Positions 1-9,121 of a DNA stretch of 64,000 nucleotides are shown in pieces. The DNA lies in the NCBI GenBank assembly GCA_039026375.1, contig JBCCML010000021.1:1-64000 (forward strand), written 5' to 3'. Each line of letters starts with the position of its first letter. Position 1 is the first letter of the stretch. The notes beneath the pieces were generated by a model. That model was not told where the DNA came from, searched no databases, and saw only the letters and a list, made by a program, of their open reading frames with translations. The stretch comes from Thermohalobaculum sp039026375 (GTDB lineage: Bacteria > Pseudomonadota > Alphaproteobacteria > Rhodobacterales > Rhodobacteraceae). The position numbers were made by a program, and so were the translations under genes.

Positions 1-1050
<1,050 letters not shown>

Positions 1051-1060
1051 ATGAAACATT

Positions 1061-1089
1061 GGGCGCGGGCATCCCCCGCGCCCTTTTTT
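1061..1089 (+). terminator. Rho-independent terminator after tuf
   Basis: A perfect 9-bp GC stem, GGGCGCGGG (1061-1069) with CCCGCGCCC (1075-1083), closes a 5-nt loop and is followed by TTTTTT (1084-1089). This is a textbook intrinsic terminator 10 nt past the tuf stop. It ends only 22 nt before the rpsJ start codon, so it could also act as an attenuator for the S10 operon. Confidence 0.9.
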
Positions 1090-1111
1090 GACGAGGCCAA
1101 AGGTCAGGACA

Positions 1112-1420
1112 ATGCAAGGTCAAAACATCAGAATCCGGCTGAAGGCCTTCGATTACCGTGTGCTTGATGCGAGCACGCAGGAAATCGTCAATACGGCCAA
1201 GCGAACGGGCGCCGAAGTACGTGGTCCGATCCCATTGCCGAACAAAATTGAGAAGTTCACGGTCCTGCGCGGCCCACACATCGACAAGAAGAGCCGCGAG
1301 CAATTCGAGATCCGGACGCACAAGCGGCTTTTGGATATTGTTGATCCCACGCCGCAAACCGTGGATGCGCTGATGAAGCTCGACCTCGCCGCAGGCGTGG
1401 ACGTCGAGATCAAGCTCTGA
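1112..1420 (+). CDS. rpsJ: 30S ribosomal protein S10
   Basis: S10 is a 30S head protein that also acts as NusE in transcription antitermination. The protein is 102 residues, the normal length, beginning MQGQNIRIRLKAFDYRVLD and containing the conserved GPIPLP and HIDKKSREQFE segments. I chose ATG 1112 because an AGGTCAGGA Shine-Dalgarno lies just upstream and it gives the family-standard N-terminus; an in-frame TTG at 1088 falls on the terminator T-run. It is the first gene of the S10 operon and is followed closely by rplC. Confidence 0.97.
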   Translation: MQGQNIRIRLKAFDYRVLDASTQEIVNTAKRTGAEVRGPIPLPNKIEKFTVLRGPHIDKKSREQFEIRTHKRLLDIVDPTPQTVDALMKLDLAAGVDVEIKL

Positions 1421-1430
1421 GGAGGACGTG

Positions 1431-2297
1431 ATGCGCTCTGGCGTGATCGCGAAAAAGCTGGGCATGACCCGGCTGTTCATGGAGGACGGTAGCCAGGTTC
1501 CGGTCACCGTACTGCAGATGGAAGGTTGCCAGGTCGTTGCACAACGCACGGCCGAGAAGGACGGCTACACCGCTGTTCAGCTGGGCGTTGGCGAGGTCAA
1601 GGCAAAGAATGTGACCCAGCCGATGCGGGGTCACTTTGCGAAGGCGAGTGTCGCGCCGAAGCGCAAGCTGACCGAATTCCGCGTCACCTCCGACAACATG
1701 ATCGGTGTGGGCGAAGAGATTACGGCTGATCATTACTTCGCGGGCCAATTTGTCGACGTGGCCGGCACGTCGATCGGTAAGGGCTTTGCGGGTGCGATGA
1801 AGCGGCACAACTTTGGTGGCCTGCGTGCTAGCCACGGTGTGTCGATCAGCCACCGCAGCCACGGCTCAACCGGTCAGTGTCAAGACCCGGGGAAGGTCTT
1901 CAAGGGTAAGAAGATGGCGGGCCATATGGGATCCAGCCGCGTCACCGTTCAGAACCTACAGATCGTGAAGACCGATGCGGAGCGTGGTTTGATCATGGTC
2001 AAAGGCGCTGTGCCGGGCTCGAAAGGCGGTTGGGTGACCATCAAGGATGCGGCAAAGAAGCCGTTTCCAGAGAGCGCCATTGTACCCGCCGCGTTAAAGT
2101 CGGCTGCCGAAGAGGCAAAACGCCAAGCCGAGGCGGCCGCTGCAGAAGCTGCTGCCGAAGCTGAAGCCGCCGAGAAGGCGCGCCTTGAAGCGGAGGCTGC
2201 CGAACAGGAAGCAGCACTGAAGCAGGCGGAGGCCGAAATTTCGGCTGACGATGCTGGCGGTGAGAGTGCCGCACCCGAAGGAGGCGACGAGAAATGA
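1431..2297 (+). CDS. rplC: 50S ribosomal protein L3 with long C-terminal tail
   Basis: L3 nucleates 50S assembly near the peptidyl-transferase centre. The core shows the family hallmarks GMTRLF near the N-terminus and GSTGQCQDPGKVFKGKKMAGHMG-type loop around residues 145-165, which holds the Gln methylated by PrmB in other bacteria. From about residue 210 the protein continues for about 75 residues of Ala/Glu/Lys-rich sequence, likely helical or coiled coil; ordinary L3 is 205-215 residues, this one 288. ATG 1431 follows a GAGGAGG ribosome-binding site; an adjacent GTG at 1428 is a less likely start. The stop overlaps the rplD start by 4 nt. Confidence 0.96.
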   Translation: MRSGVIAKKLGMTRLFMEDGSQVPVTVLQMEGCQVVAQRTAEKDGYTAVQLGVGEVKAKNVTQPMRGHFAKASVAPKRKLTEFRVTSDNMIGVGEEITADHYFAGQFVDVAGTSIGKGFAGAMKRHNFGGLRASHGVSISHRSHGSTGQCQDPGKVFKGKKMAGHMGSSRVTVQNLQIVKTDAERGLIMVKGAVPGSKGGWVTIKDAAKKPFPESAIVPAALKSAAEEAKRQAEAAAAEAAAEAEAAEKARLEAEAAEQEAALKQAEAEISADDAGGESAAPEGGDEK

Positions 2298-2914
2298 AGA
2301 TCGAAATGGTCAACATGGACGCCGCCGGCGCGGGCGAGATCGATCTTTCGGATGACGTATTCGGCGTCGAACCTCGTGCGGACATCCTGCACCGTGTTGT
2401 TCGCTGGCAGCGTGCGAAGAAGCAGGCTGGCACCCACAAAACTAAGTCACGTGGCGAAACGGCTTACTCGACGAAGAAGATCTATCGCCAGAAGGGTACC
2501 GGTGGCGCGCGGCACGGCGACCGCGGTGTGGCCCAGTTTCGTAAAGGTGGCACTGCCAAGGGCCCCGTTGTTCGCAGCCACGCGCATGATCTGCCGAAAA
2601 AAGTTCGCAAACTGGGTTTGAAGATGGCCCTGAGTGCGAAAGCGAAGGCCGGCGAGTTGGTGATCATCGAGAGCGCTGCGCTGGAAGAGGCGAAGACCAA
2701 AGCACTGGCGAGCAAGGTTGAGAAATTGGGCTGGTCCAAGGCGCTGGTAATTGACGGCGCCGAAGTCGATGCCAATTTCCAGCGTGCTGCGCGGAACATC
2801 TCCTCGATGCAGGTTCTCCCGTCTATCGGTGCCAACGTATACGATATCTTGAACCACAAGACCCTGGTCCTGACGAAGGCTGGTGTCGAGGCGCTGGAGG
2901 CGCGGCTGGCATGA
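2294..2914 (+). CDS. rplD: 50S ribosomal protein L4
   Basis: L4 (206 residues) lines the peptide exit tunnel and binds 23S rRNA; in Enterobacteria it also represses its own operon. The conserved extended loop is visible as RGETAYSTKKIYRQKGTGGARHG-type sequence near residues 55-75, with FRKGG and LPKKVRKLGL after it. The start overlaps the rplC stop in an ATGA motif and its own stop overlaps rplW the same way, so the three genes are translationally coupled. Confidence 0.97.
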   Translation: MKIEMVNMDAAGAGEIDLSDDVFGVEPRADILHRVVRWQRAKKQAGTHKTKSRGETAYSTKKIYRQKGTGGARHGDRGVAQFRKGGTAKGPVVRSHAHDLPKKVRKLGLKMALSAKAKAGELVIIESAALEEAKTKALASKVEKLGWSKALVIDGAEVDANFQRAARNISSMQVLPSIGANVYDILNHKTLVLTKAGVEALEARLA

Positions 2915-3207
2915 CCGAGAAGGCAGCACTCTATGACGTGATCCGCAAGCCCGTGATCACGGAAAAGGCGACGATGGCGTCCGAAGCGAACGGTCTGGTT
3001 TTCGAAGTGTCGATGGATGCGACGAAGCCCCTGATCAAAGAGGCCGTCGAGACGTTGTTCAGTGTGAAGGTCAAGGCAGTGAACACGACCGTCACCAAGG
3101 GCAAGGTGAAGCGGTTTCGGGGTCGCCCCGGGCGCCGCAAAGACGTGAAAAAAGCTTATGTCACCCTGGAAGAGGGTAACATGATCGACGTGTCGACGGG
3201 CCTCTGA
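2911..3207 (+). CDS. rplW: 50S ribosomal protein L23
   Basis: L23 (98 residues) sits at the tunnel exit and docks trigger factor and SRP. The sequence has the family start YDVIRKPVITEKATM and the NTTVTKGKVKRFRGRPGRRKDVKKAYV loop in its second half, here described by its key residues KRFRGRPGRR. It begins within the rplD stop (ATGA overlap) and ends 44 nt before rplB. Confidence 0.97.
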   Translation: MTEKAALYDVIRKPVITEKATMASEANGLVFEVSMDATKPLIKEAVETLFSVKVKAVNTTVTKGKVKRFRGRPGRRKDVKKAYVTLEEGNMIDVSTGL

Positions 3208-3251
3208 TCGCCCCGACGTGAAGGACAGAAAGCAAGCGGAAGACAGAAACC

Positions 3252-4088
3252 ATGGCGTTGAAAACATATAACCCGACGACGCCGGGCCAGCGTGGGCTGG
3301 TGCTGATCGACCGTTCGGAACTTTGGAAGGGCCGGCCTGTCAAACGCCTCACAGAGGGTTTGACCAAAAAGGGCGGGCGCAACAACACCGGACGGATCAC
3401 AGCGCGTCGGATTGGTGGTGGGGCTAAGCGGCTCTATCGCATCGTCGACTTTAAGCGGCGGAAGATGGATGTTGCTGCGACCGTTGAACGGATCGAGTAT
3501 GATCCAAACCGGACTGCCTTTATCGCGTTGATCAAGTACGACGACGGCGAGCAGGCTTACATTTTGGCCCCGCAACGGCTTGCGGTTGGCGATCAGGTGA
3601 TCTCCGGCGCGAAGGCGGACATTAAGCCGGGCAACTCAATGCCTTTTTCGGGCATGCCGGTTGGCACGATCGTGCATAACATCGAGCTGAAGCCGGGCAA
3701 GGGCGGCCAAATTGCGCGCGCTGCGGGCACGTATGCCCAGTTTGTTGGCCGCGACGGTGGCTATGCCCAGATCCGCTTGAGCTCGGGCGAACTTCGGCTC
3801 GTCCGTCAGGAGTGCATGGCGACGGTTGGCGCAGTCTCTAACCCCGACAACTCGAACCAGAACTTCGGTAAGGCTGGCCGAACCCGTCACCAGGGCAAAC
3901 GCCCGTCGGTGCGTGGAGTCGTGATGAACCCGATCGATCACCCGCATGGCGGTGGTGAGGGTCGGACCTCTGGCGGCCGTCACCCAGTCACGCCCTGGGG
4001 CAAGCCGACCAAGGGCCGCCGCACGCGTTCGAACAAGCAGACCGATAAATACATCCTGCGCTCGCGCCATGCGCGGAAGAAGAAGTAA
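3252..4088 (+). CDS. rplB: 50S ribosomal protein L2
   Basis: L2 (278 residues) binds 23S rRNA and is needed for subunit association and peptidyl transfer. The N-terminal MALKTYNPTTPGQRG and RNNTGRIT signatures and the C-terminal NPIDHPHGGGEGRTSGGRH segment, carrying the functionally important His, are all present. Length and start are standard. It is the fifth gene of the S10 operon. Confidence 0.98.
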   Translation: MALKTYNPTTPGQRGLVLIDRSELWKGRPVKRLTEGLTKKGGRNNTGRITARRIGGGAKRLYRIVDFKRRKMDVAATVERIEYDPNRTAFIALIKYDDGEQAYILAPQRLAVGDQVISGAKADIKPGNSMPFSGMPVGTIVHNIELKPGKGGQIARAAGTYAQFVGRDGGYAQIRLSSGELRLVRQECMATVGAVSNPDNSNQNFGKAGRTRHQGKRPSVRGVVMNPIDHPHGGGEGRTSGGRHPVTPWGKPTKGRRTRSNKQTDKYILRSRHARKKK

Positions 4089-4101
4089 GGGGACGATCTA
4101 G

Positions 4102-4380
4102 ATGTCACGTTCCGTCTGGAAGGGTCCGTTCGTTGACTCCTACGTCCTGAAAAAGGCCGATAAGGTGCGCGAGTCGGGCCGCAACGAAGTGATCAAGATC
4201 TGGTCGCGTCGTTCGACAATCCTGCCGCAATTCGTTGGCCTGACCTTTGGGGTCTACAACGGTAAAAAGCATATCCCGGTCTCGGTGACCGAGGAAATGA
4301 TCGGGCACAAGTTCGGCGAGTTCTCGCCAACGCGTACGTATTACGGTCACATGGCCGACAAAAAAGCGAAGCGGAAGTAA
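4102..4380 (+). CDS. rpsS: 30S ribosomal protein S19
   Basis: S19 (92 residues) forms part of the 30S head with S13 and contacts the A-site finger. MSRSVWKGPFVDSYVLKK at the N-terminus and GHKFGEFSPTRTYYGH near the C-terminus are diagnostic. It lies 13 nt after rplB and 4 nt before rplV. Confidence 0.98.
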   Translation: MSRSVWKGPFVDSYVLKKADKVRESGRNEVIKIWSRRSTILPQFVGLTFGVYNGKKHIPVSVTEEMIGHKFGEFSPTRTYYGHMADKKAKRK

Positions 4381-4384
4381 GACG

Positions 4385-4765
4385 ATGGGCAAAGAAAAGA
4401 ACCCGCGCCGCGCCGCAGACAACGAGGCGATCGCCACGAACCGCATGATGCGCACAAGCCCCCAGAAGCTGAACCTGGTGGCCGGCATGATCCGCGGTAA
4501 ACCGGTTGCAAAGGCGCTGGCTGCGTTGACGTTCTCTAAACGCCGCGTGGCGGGAGACGTTAAGAAGACGCTGGAAAGCGCTATCGCGAACGCTGAAAAC
4601 AACCATGGCCTGGACGTCGATGAACTGGTTGTCGCAGAGGCTTATGTGGGCAAAAACCTGATTATGAAGCGGGGCCGCCCACGCGCGCGCGGCCGGTTCG
4701 GGCGGATCGAGAAGCCGTTCAGCCAGCTGACGATCAAGGTTCGCCAGGTAGAGGAGCAGGCCTGA
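4385..4765 (+). CDS. rplV: 50S ribosomal protein L22
   Basis: L22 (126 residues) spans the 50S subunit and lines the exit tunnel through a beta-hairpin. The MMRTSPQKLNLVAGMIRGK segment and the C-terminal hairpin PRARGRFGRIEKPFSQLTI are typical. Its stop codon shares one base with the rpsC start (TGATG), indicating translational coupling. Confidence 0.97.
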   Translation: MGKEKNPRRAADNEAIATNRMMRTSPQKLNLVAGMIRGKPVAKALAALTFSKRRVAGDVKKTLESAIANAENNHGLDVDELVVAEAYVGKNLIMKRGRPRARGRFGRIEKPFSQLTIKVRQVEEQA

Positions 4766-5475
4766 TGGGGCATAAAGTCAATCCGGTTGGCCTGCGTGTG
4801 CAGATCAACCGCACCTGGGACAGCCGTTGGTACGCTAACACCAAGGAGTACGGCGATCTTCTGCACGAGGATCTGAAGATTCGTGCTTTCATCAAGGAAG
4901 AGTGCAAGCAAGCCGGTGTCTCTCGGGTGGTCATTGAACGGCCGCACCGTAAGTGTCGCGTGACCATCTACACCGCTCGTCCCGGCGTGATTATCGGTAA
5001 GAAGGGTGCGGACATCGAGAGCCTTCGTAAGAAGGTCGCAGCACTGACGACGTCTGAGTTGCACCTGAACATCGTCGAGATCCGGCGTCCCGAGATTGAT
5101 GCGCAACTGGTTGCCGAGAACATCTGCCAGCAGTTGGAGCGTCGCGTGTCGTTCCGTCGAGCGATGAAGCGCGCCGTGCAAAACGCCATGCGCATGGGCG
5201 CCCAGGGTGTTCGGATCAATTGCGGCGGTCGCTTGGGCGGCGCTGAGATTGCGCGGGTCGAGTGGTACCGCGAAGGCCGTGTGCCGCTGCATACCCTGCG
5301 CGCTGACATTGACTATGCGACGTCCGAAGCGTTGACCGCCTATGGCATCATCGGCGTCAAGGTCTGGATCTTTAAGGGCGAGATCATGGAACACGACCCC
5401 GCCGCGCGCGATCGGCGGCAGCAGGATCTGCAGGAAGGCTCGACCCGCTCCCGCGATCGTGCGCCGGCGCGCTGA
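4765..5475 (+). CDS. rpsC: 30S ribosomal protein S3
   Basis: S3 (236 residues) is at the mRNA entry site and has helicase activity with S4 and S5. It has the MGHKVNPVGLR start, the KH domain loop GVIIGKKGADIESLR, and the S3 C-terminal domain with CGGRLGGAEIARVEWYREGRVP, here noted by its key residues. The last 25 residues are charged and probably disordered, a normal variation. Overlaps rplV by one base; rplP follows after 20 nt with a GGAGG site. Confidence 0.97.
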   Translation: MGHKVNPVGLRVQINRTWDSRWYANTKEYGDLLHEDLKIRAFIKEECKQAGVSRVVIERPHRKCRVTIYTARPGVIIGKKGADIESLRKKVAALTTSELHLNIVEIRRPEIDAQLVAENICQQLERRVSFRRAMKRAVQNAMRMGAQGVRINCGGRLGGAEIARVEWYREGRVPLHTLRADIDYATSEALTAYGIIGVKVWIFKGEIMEHDPAARDRRQQDLQEGSTRSRDRAPAR

Positions 5476-5495
5476 CGGGCTAGGAGGATAGAGAC

Positions 5496-5909
5496 ATGCT
5501 GTCTCCGAAACGCACAAAATTCCGCAAGCTCCATAAGGGCAGGATTAAAGGCGACGCCAAGGGCGGCTTTGACCTAAACTTCGGCACCTATGGATTGAAA
5601 GCGGTCGAGCCCGAGCGCATCACCGCGCGCCAGATCGAAAGCGCCCGCCGTGCTATGACGCGTCACATGAAGCGCCAGGGTCGGGTTTGGATCCGCATTT
5701 TCCCCGACACGCCGGTTACGCAAAAACCGACCGAGGTGCGGATGGGTAAAGGTAAGGGGTCGGTCGAGTACTGGGCGGCAAAGGTAAAGCCAGGCCGCGT
5801 GATGTTCGAGATCGACGGCGTCACGGAGCCGGTGGCACGTGAAGCGTTGCGTCTAGCGGCTATGAAGCTGCCGGTCAAAAGTCGGATCATCGTCCGCGAG
5901 GACTGGTGA
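5496..5909 (+). CDS. rplP: 50S ribosomal protein L16
   Basis: L16 (137 residues) is a late-assembling 50S protein near the A-site tRNA elbow. MLSPKRTKFRKLHKGR at the start, the RRAMTRHMKRQGRVWIRIFPD region and MGKGKGSVEYW are all family signatures. It is followed by an unusually long 178-nt gap before rpmC, whereas these genes are normally almost contiguous. Confidence 0.97.
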   Translation: MLSPKRTKFRKLHKGRIKGDAKGGFDLNFGTYGLKAVEPERITARQIESARRAMTRHMKRQGRVWIRIFPDTPVTQKPTEVRMGKGKGSVEYWAAKVKPGRVMFEIDGVTEPVAREALRLAAMKLPVKSRIIVREDW

Positions 5910-6087
5910 CACTGAACGCCAGGTTTTAGGCGCTCTGAAAGCAGGCGCAAATTTGTCTGGCGTGCCGATATTTGGGGTTGCCACGAGAGTTTCCGGTCTG
6001 TAACGGAACACGCTCTGCACGACCTCCACGGGAAATCGCGTAACCCTCATTGGGGCGCCCCCGTGATGTGGAAAGGAAGTCTTAGGC
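5910..6087 (+). other. Long intercistronic gap rplP-rpmC
   Basis: No coding frame is convincing in these 178 nt. The 3' part contains CACGGG (6027-6032) and CCCGTG (6060-6065) which could pair around a perfect GGGGCGCCCC palindrome (6052-6061), just before a GGAAAGGA ribosome-binding site for rpmC. This may be an internal leader or processing site; no strong sigma-70 promoter is evident. Confidence 0.35.
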
Positions 6088-6294
6088 ATGCAAGCCTCGG
6101 AACTACGTGAAAAGACACCGGATCAATTGCGCGAGCAATTAGAGTCGTTGAAGAAAGAAGCGTTCAATCTGCGCTTTCAACAGGCGACCGGTCAGTTGGA
6201 GAACAGTGCTCAGATGCGCACGGTAAAACGCGACGTGGCGCGCGTGAAGACGGTCTTGGCCGAAATGGCCCGCGCGGCCGCAGCGGAGGAATAA
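6088..6294 (+). CDS. rpmC: 50S ribosomal protein L29
   Basis: L29 (68 residues) is a small helical protein beside the exit tunnel that helps dock trigger factor. The family pattern of N-terminal LREKTPDQLREQLESLKKEAFNLRFQ-type helix followed by VKRDVARVKTVL is clear. Its start follows an AAAGGAAG site after the long leader gap, and its stop directly abuts the rpsQ start. Confidence 0.95.
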   Translation: MQASELREKTPDQLREQLESLKKEAFNLRFQQATGQLENSAQMRTVKRDVARVKTVLAEMARAAAAEE

Positions 6295-6528
6295 ATGCCG
6301 AAACGCATTTTGCAGGGCAAGGTTGTCAGCGACGCGAATGACAAGACGGTCACCGTTCTTGTTGAGCGGCGTTTCACGCACCCGATGATGAAAAAGACGG
6401 TACGCTCCTCCAAGAAGTACCGGGCGCACGACGAAGGAAACGCCTGCAAGGTGGGCGAGATCGTTCGGATCGTCGAATGTGCGCCACGCTCGAAATCCAA
6501 ACGCTGGGAGGTATTGGCGGAGGCGTAA
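6295..6528 (+). CDS. rpsQ: 30S ribosomal protein S17
   Basis: S17 (77 residues) is a primary 16S rRNA-binding protein with an OB fold. MPKRILQGKVVSDANDKTVTV, RRFTHPMMKKTVRSSKKYRAHDE and VGEIVRIVECAPRSKSKRWEV patterns match the family. The start is the ATG immediately after the rpmC stop. Confidence 0.96.
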   Translation: MPKRILQGKVVSDANDKTVTVLVERRFTHPMMKKTVRSSKKYRAHDEGNACKVGEIVRIVECAPRSKSKRWEVLAEA

Positions 6529-6607
6529 GCCTATTCCATACCCCTCGGTCTAACGAAACCCCGGGCCCTCACAACGAGAACAGGGTCCGCAGGTCGGGAG
6601 AAGGGAC

Positions 6608-6976
6608 ATGATCCAGATGCAGTCCAATCTGGACGTCGCCGATAATTCAGGCGCACGTCGGGTTCAGTGTATCAAGGTGCTTGGCGGCTCGAAGCGTAAG
6701 TACGCATCGGTCGGCGACATCATTGTCGTCTCGGTCAAAGAGGCGATCCCACGCGGCCGTGTGAAGAAGGGCGATATCCGCAAGGCGGTGATCGTACGCA
6801 CGGCCAAGGAGGTGAAGCGCAACGATGGCACGTCGATCCGCTTCGATAGCAATGCCGCGGTGATACTAACCCCCGCCGGCGAGCCCGTTGGCACCCGGAT
6901 CTTCGGCCCAGTTGTTCGCGAACTGCGTGCCAAGAACTTCATGAAGATCATATCGCTCGCGCCGGAGGTGCTGTGA
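6608..6976 (+). CDS. rplN: 50S ribosomal protein L14
   Basis: L14 (122 residues) lies at the subunit interface and binds the silencing factor RsfS in other bacteria. MIQMQSNLDVADNSGARRVQCIKVLGG and the GTRIFGPVVRELR C-terminal region identify it. A GGGAGAAGGG site precedes ATG 6608. The last base of its stop is the first base of the rplX start. Confidence 0.98.
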   Translation: MIQMQSNLDVADNSGARRVQCIKVLGGSKRKYASVGDIIVVSVKEAIPRGRVKKGDIRKAVIVRTAKEVKRNDGTSIRFDSNAAVILTPAGEPVGTRIFGPVVRELRAKNFMKIISLAPEVL

Positions 6977-7287
6977 TGGCTGCTAAGCTGAAGACAGGCG
7001 ACCGCGTGGTCGTCCTTGCTGGACGGGATAAAGGCAAGGAAGGCGAAATCGTTCGGGTTATGCCGAAGGAAGGCCGCGCCATTGTTGCTGGGGTGAACAT
7101 GGTCGTGCGCCATGAACGCCAGACCCAGTCGACGCAAGGGGGTCGGATCCCCAAGGAAGCGCCAATCCAGATCTCGAACCTAGCCTATCTGGACAGCAAC
7201 GATAAGCCGACCCGCGTTGGCTTCCGCACCGAGGACGGCAAGAAGGTTCGCTTTGCCAAGACAACCGGGGAGACGATTGATGGCTGA
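6976..7287 (+). CDS. rplX: 50S ribosomal protein L24
   Basis: L24 (103 residues) starts 50S assembly at the 5' end of 23S rRNA. A KOW motif (KTGDRVVVLAGRDKGKEGEI) lies at the N-terminus. I chose ATG 6976, giving MAAKLKTGD, over the GTG at 6973. The gene overlaps rplN by 1 nt and rplE by 8 nt. Confidence 0.96.
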   Translation: MAAKLKTGDRVVVLAGRDKGKEGEIVRVMPKEGRAIVAGVNMVVRHERQTQSTQGGRIPKEAPIQISNLAYLDSNDKPTRVGFRTEDGKKVRFAKTTGETIDG

Positions 7288-7840
7288 CGGCGCCCCCTAC
7301 ATCCCGCGGCTCAAGACGCACTATCGCGAGACTGTGCGCGCGGCGATGAAAGGAGAGTTTTCCTACAAAAATGACATGCAGATCCCGCGGCTGGACAAGG
7401 TCGTCCTGAACATGGGTGTCGGCGAGGCGGTGGGTGACTCGAAGAAAGTTAAAGCTGCCCATGACGAACTGATGGCCATTGCTGGTCAAAAGCCGGTCAC
7501 GACGAAAGCACGCAAGTCGATTGCTGGGTTCAAACTGCGTGACGGCATGGCAATCGGCGTGAAAGTCACGATGCGTGGCGACCGCATGTTCGACTTTATG
7601 GATCGCCTGACGACGATCGCAATGCCACGGATCCGTGATTTCCGCGGTGTCAGCGGCAAGAGCTTTGATGGCAATGGCAACTACGCCATGGGTATCCGCG
7701 AGCACATCGTGTTCCCCGAAATCGACTACGACAAGGTCGACGACGTGCGGGGCATGGACATCATCATCTGCACCACGGCGAAGACGGACGCCGAGGCCAA
7801 GGCGCTGTTGAAGCATTTCAACATGCCGTTCAACAGCTGA
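7280..7840 (+). CDS. rplE: 50S ribosomal protein L5
   Basis: L5 (186 residues) binds 5S rRNA and contacts the P-site tRNA. Signatures include MQIPRLDKVVLNMGVGEA and the C-terminal FPEIDYDKVDDVRGMDI. ATG 7280 gives MADGAPYIPRLKTHYRE, the expected N-terminus. An open extension upstream to 7217 is just the rplX region read in another frame. It overlaps the rplX end by 8 nt. Confidence 0.97.
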   Translation: MADGAPYIPRLKTHYRETVRAAMKGEFSYKNDMQIPRLDKVVLNMGVGEAVGDSKKVKAAHDELMAIAGQKPVTTKARKSIAGFKLRDGMAIGVKVTMRGDRMFDFMDRLTTIAMPRIRDFRGVSGKSFDGNGNYAMGIREHIVFPEIDYDKVDDVRGMDIIICTTAKTDAEAKALLKHFNMPFNS

Positions 7841-7854
7841 TCGGAGGGATCGAC

Positions 7855-8160
7855 ATGGCAAAAGCTGCGATGGTCGAGCGTGAGAAGAAGCGTCAGAAGC
7901 TGGTGGACAAGTACGCCACTAAGCGCGCTGCGCTGAAAGAGATCGCTAACGATGAAAGCCTGCCGATGGAGGAGCGTTTCCGCGCCCGCCTGAAGCTGGC
8001 CAAGCTGCCGCGGAATTCATCGGCGACGCGCCTGCACAACCGGTGCCAGGTGTCTGGGCGTCCGAAGGCCTACTACCGCAAGCTCAAAATGAGCCGTATT
8101 GCGCTGCGTGACCTGGCCTCGTTCGGTCAGATCCCGGGCATGGTCAAGTCGAGCTGGTAA
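7855..8160 (+). CDS. rpsN: 30S ribosomal protein S14, zinc-independent type
   Basis: S14 (101 residues) is in the 30S head. This is the long, zinc-free form: only one Cys (in NRCQVSGRPK) is seen and the paired CXXC motifs of the short form are absent. The C-terminal GRPKAYYRKLKMSRIALRDLAS pattern is typical. It follows rplE by 14 nt with a GGAGG site. Confidence 0.97.
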   Translation: MAKAAMVEREKKRQKLVDKYATKRAALKEIANDESLPMEERFRARLKLAKLPRNSSATRLHNRCQVSGRPKAYYRKLKMSRIALRDLASFGQIPGMVKSSW

Positions 8161-8173
8161 GGGAGGAATACAG

Positions 8174-8566
8174 ATGAACGATCCTCTCGGTGATATGCTG
8201 GCACGGATCCGCAACGCGGCTATGCGCAGCAAGTCGACCGTCATGTCTCCTTCGTCCAAACTGCGCCTGCGCGTTCTGGATGTTCTGAAGGACGAAGGCT
8301 TCATCCGCGGGTACGAGGTCATCGACAGCGGGGACCACAAACCGCAGGTCGAGATCAGCCTGAAGTATCACGAAGGCGCACCGGTCATCCGCGAAATGAA
8401 GCGGGTCTCGAAACCAGGCCGCCGGGCCTATTCAAACGTTCAGAGCATGCCGCAGGTCCGCAACGGACTTGGCGTCGCGATCGTCTCGACCTCGAAAGGG
8501 GTGATGTCCGATGCACAGGCACGCGCCCACAATGTGGGCGGCGAAGTGCTCTGTACCGTATTCTGA
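8174..8566 (+). CDS. rpsH: 30S ribosomal protein S8
   Basis: S8 (130 residues) is a core 16S rRNA-binding protein and the classic feedback repressor of the spc operon in E. coli. MNDPLGDMLARIRNA at the start and the C-terminal STSKGVMSDAQARAHNVGGE fit the family. I chose ATG 8174, directly behind GGGAGGAA, rather than the longer open frame that begins inside rpsN. Confidence 0.97.
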   Translation: MNDPLGDMLARIRNAAMRSKSTVMSPSSKLRLRVLDVLKDEGFIRGYEVIDSGDHKPQVEISLKYHEGAPVIREMKRVSKPGRRAYSNVQSMPQVRNGLGVAIVSTSKGVMSDAQARAHNVGGEVLCTVF

Positions 8567-8576
8567 GGAGGGACGG

Positions 8577-9110
8577 ATGTCTCGTATCGGAAAGCGTCCT
8601 GTCGAAGCGCCAAGCGGCGTCGAGTTCAAGGTCTCGGGCCAAACTGTCGAGGCCAAGGGCCCGAAAGGTGTCCGCAGCTTCACGGCGACTGACGATGTGG
8701 ATCTGGTTGCCGAAGGCAACTTGGTCACAGTCAAACCCCGTGGAAACTCAAAGCGCGCCCGCCAACAGTGGGGCATGACGCGGACGCAAATCGCCAACTT
8801 GGTGACCGGCGTGTCCGAAGGCTTCAAGAAAGAGCTCGAGATCACTGGGGTCGGTTATCGTGCGCAGGTCCAAGGCAAGACCTTGAAGCTGGCGCTCGGC
8901 TACAGCCACGACGTTGACTTCACCATCCCGGACGGGATCGAAGTGAAGTGCGCCAAGCCGACGGAGATCGAGATCACCGGTATCGACCAGCAGCTTGTTG
9001 GCGAAACCGCGGCGAAGATCCGCGAGTGGCGCAAACCCGAGCCGTTTAAAGGCAAGGGGATCAGGTACAAGGGCGAGTACATCTTCCGTAAGGAAGGTAA
9101 GAAGAAGTAA
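8577..9110 (+). CDS. rplF: 50S ribosomal protein L6
   Basis: L6 (177 residues) has two related domains and binds near the sarcin-ricin loop. MSRIGKRPVEAPSGVE at the start, KELEITGVGYRAQVQGKTL in the middle and the C-terminal PEPFKGKGIRYKGEYI are diagnostic. ATG 8577 follows a GAGGAGGG site 10 nt after rpsH. Confidence 0.97.
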   Translation: MSRIGKRPVEAPSGVEFKVSGQTVEAKGPKGVRSFTATDDVDLVAEGNLVTVKPRGNSKRARQQWGMTRTQIANLVTGVSEGFKKELEITGVGYRAQVQGKTLKLALGYSHDVDFTIPDGIEVKCAKPTEIEITGIDQQLVGETAAKIREWRKPEPFKGKGIRYKGEYIFRKEGKKK

Positions 9111-9121
9111 GGACGGGCACG

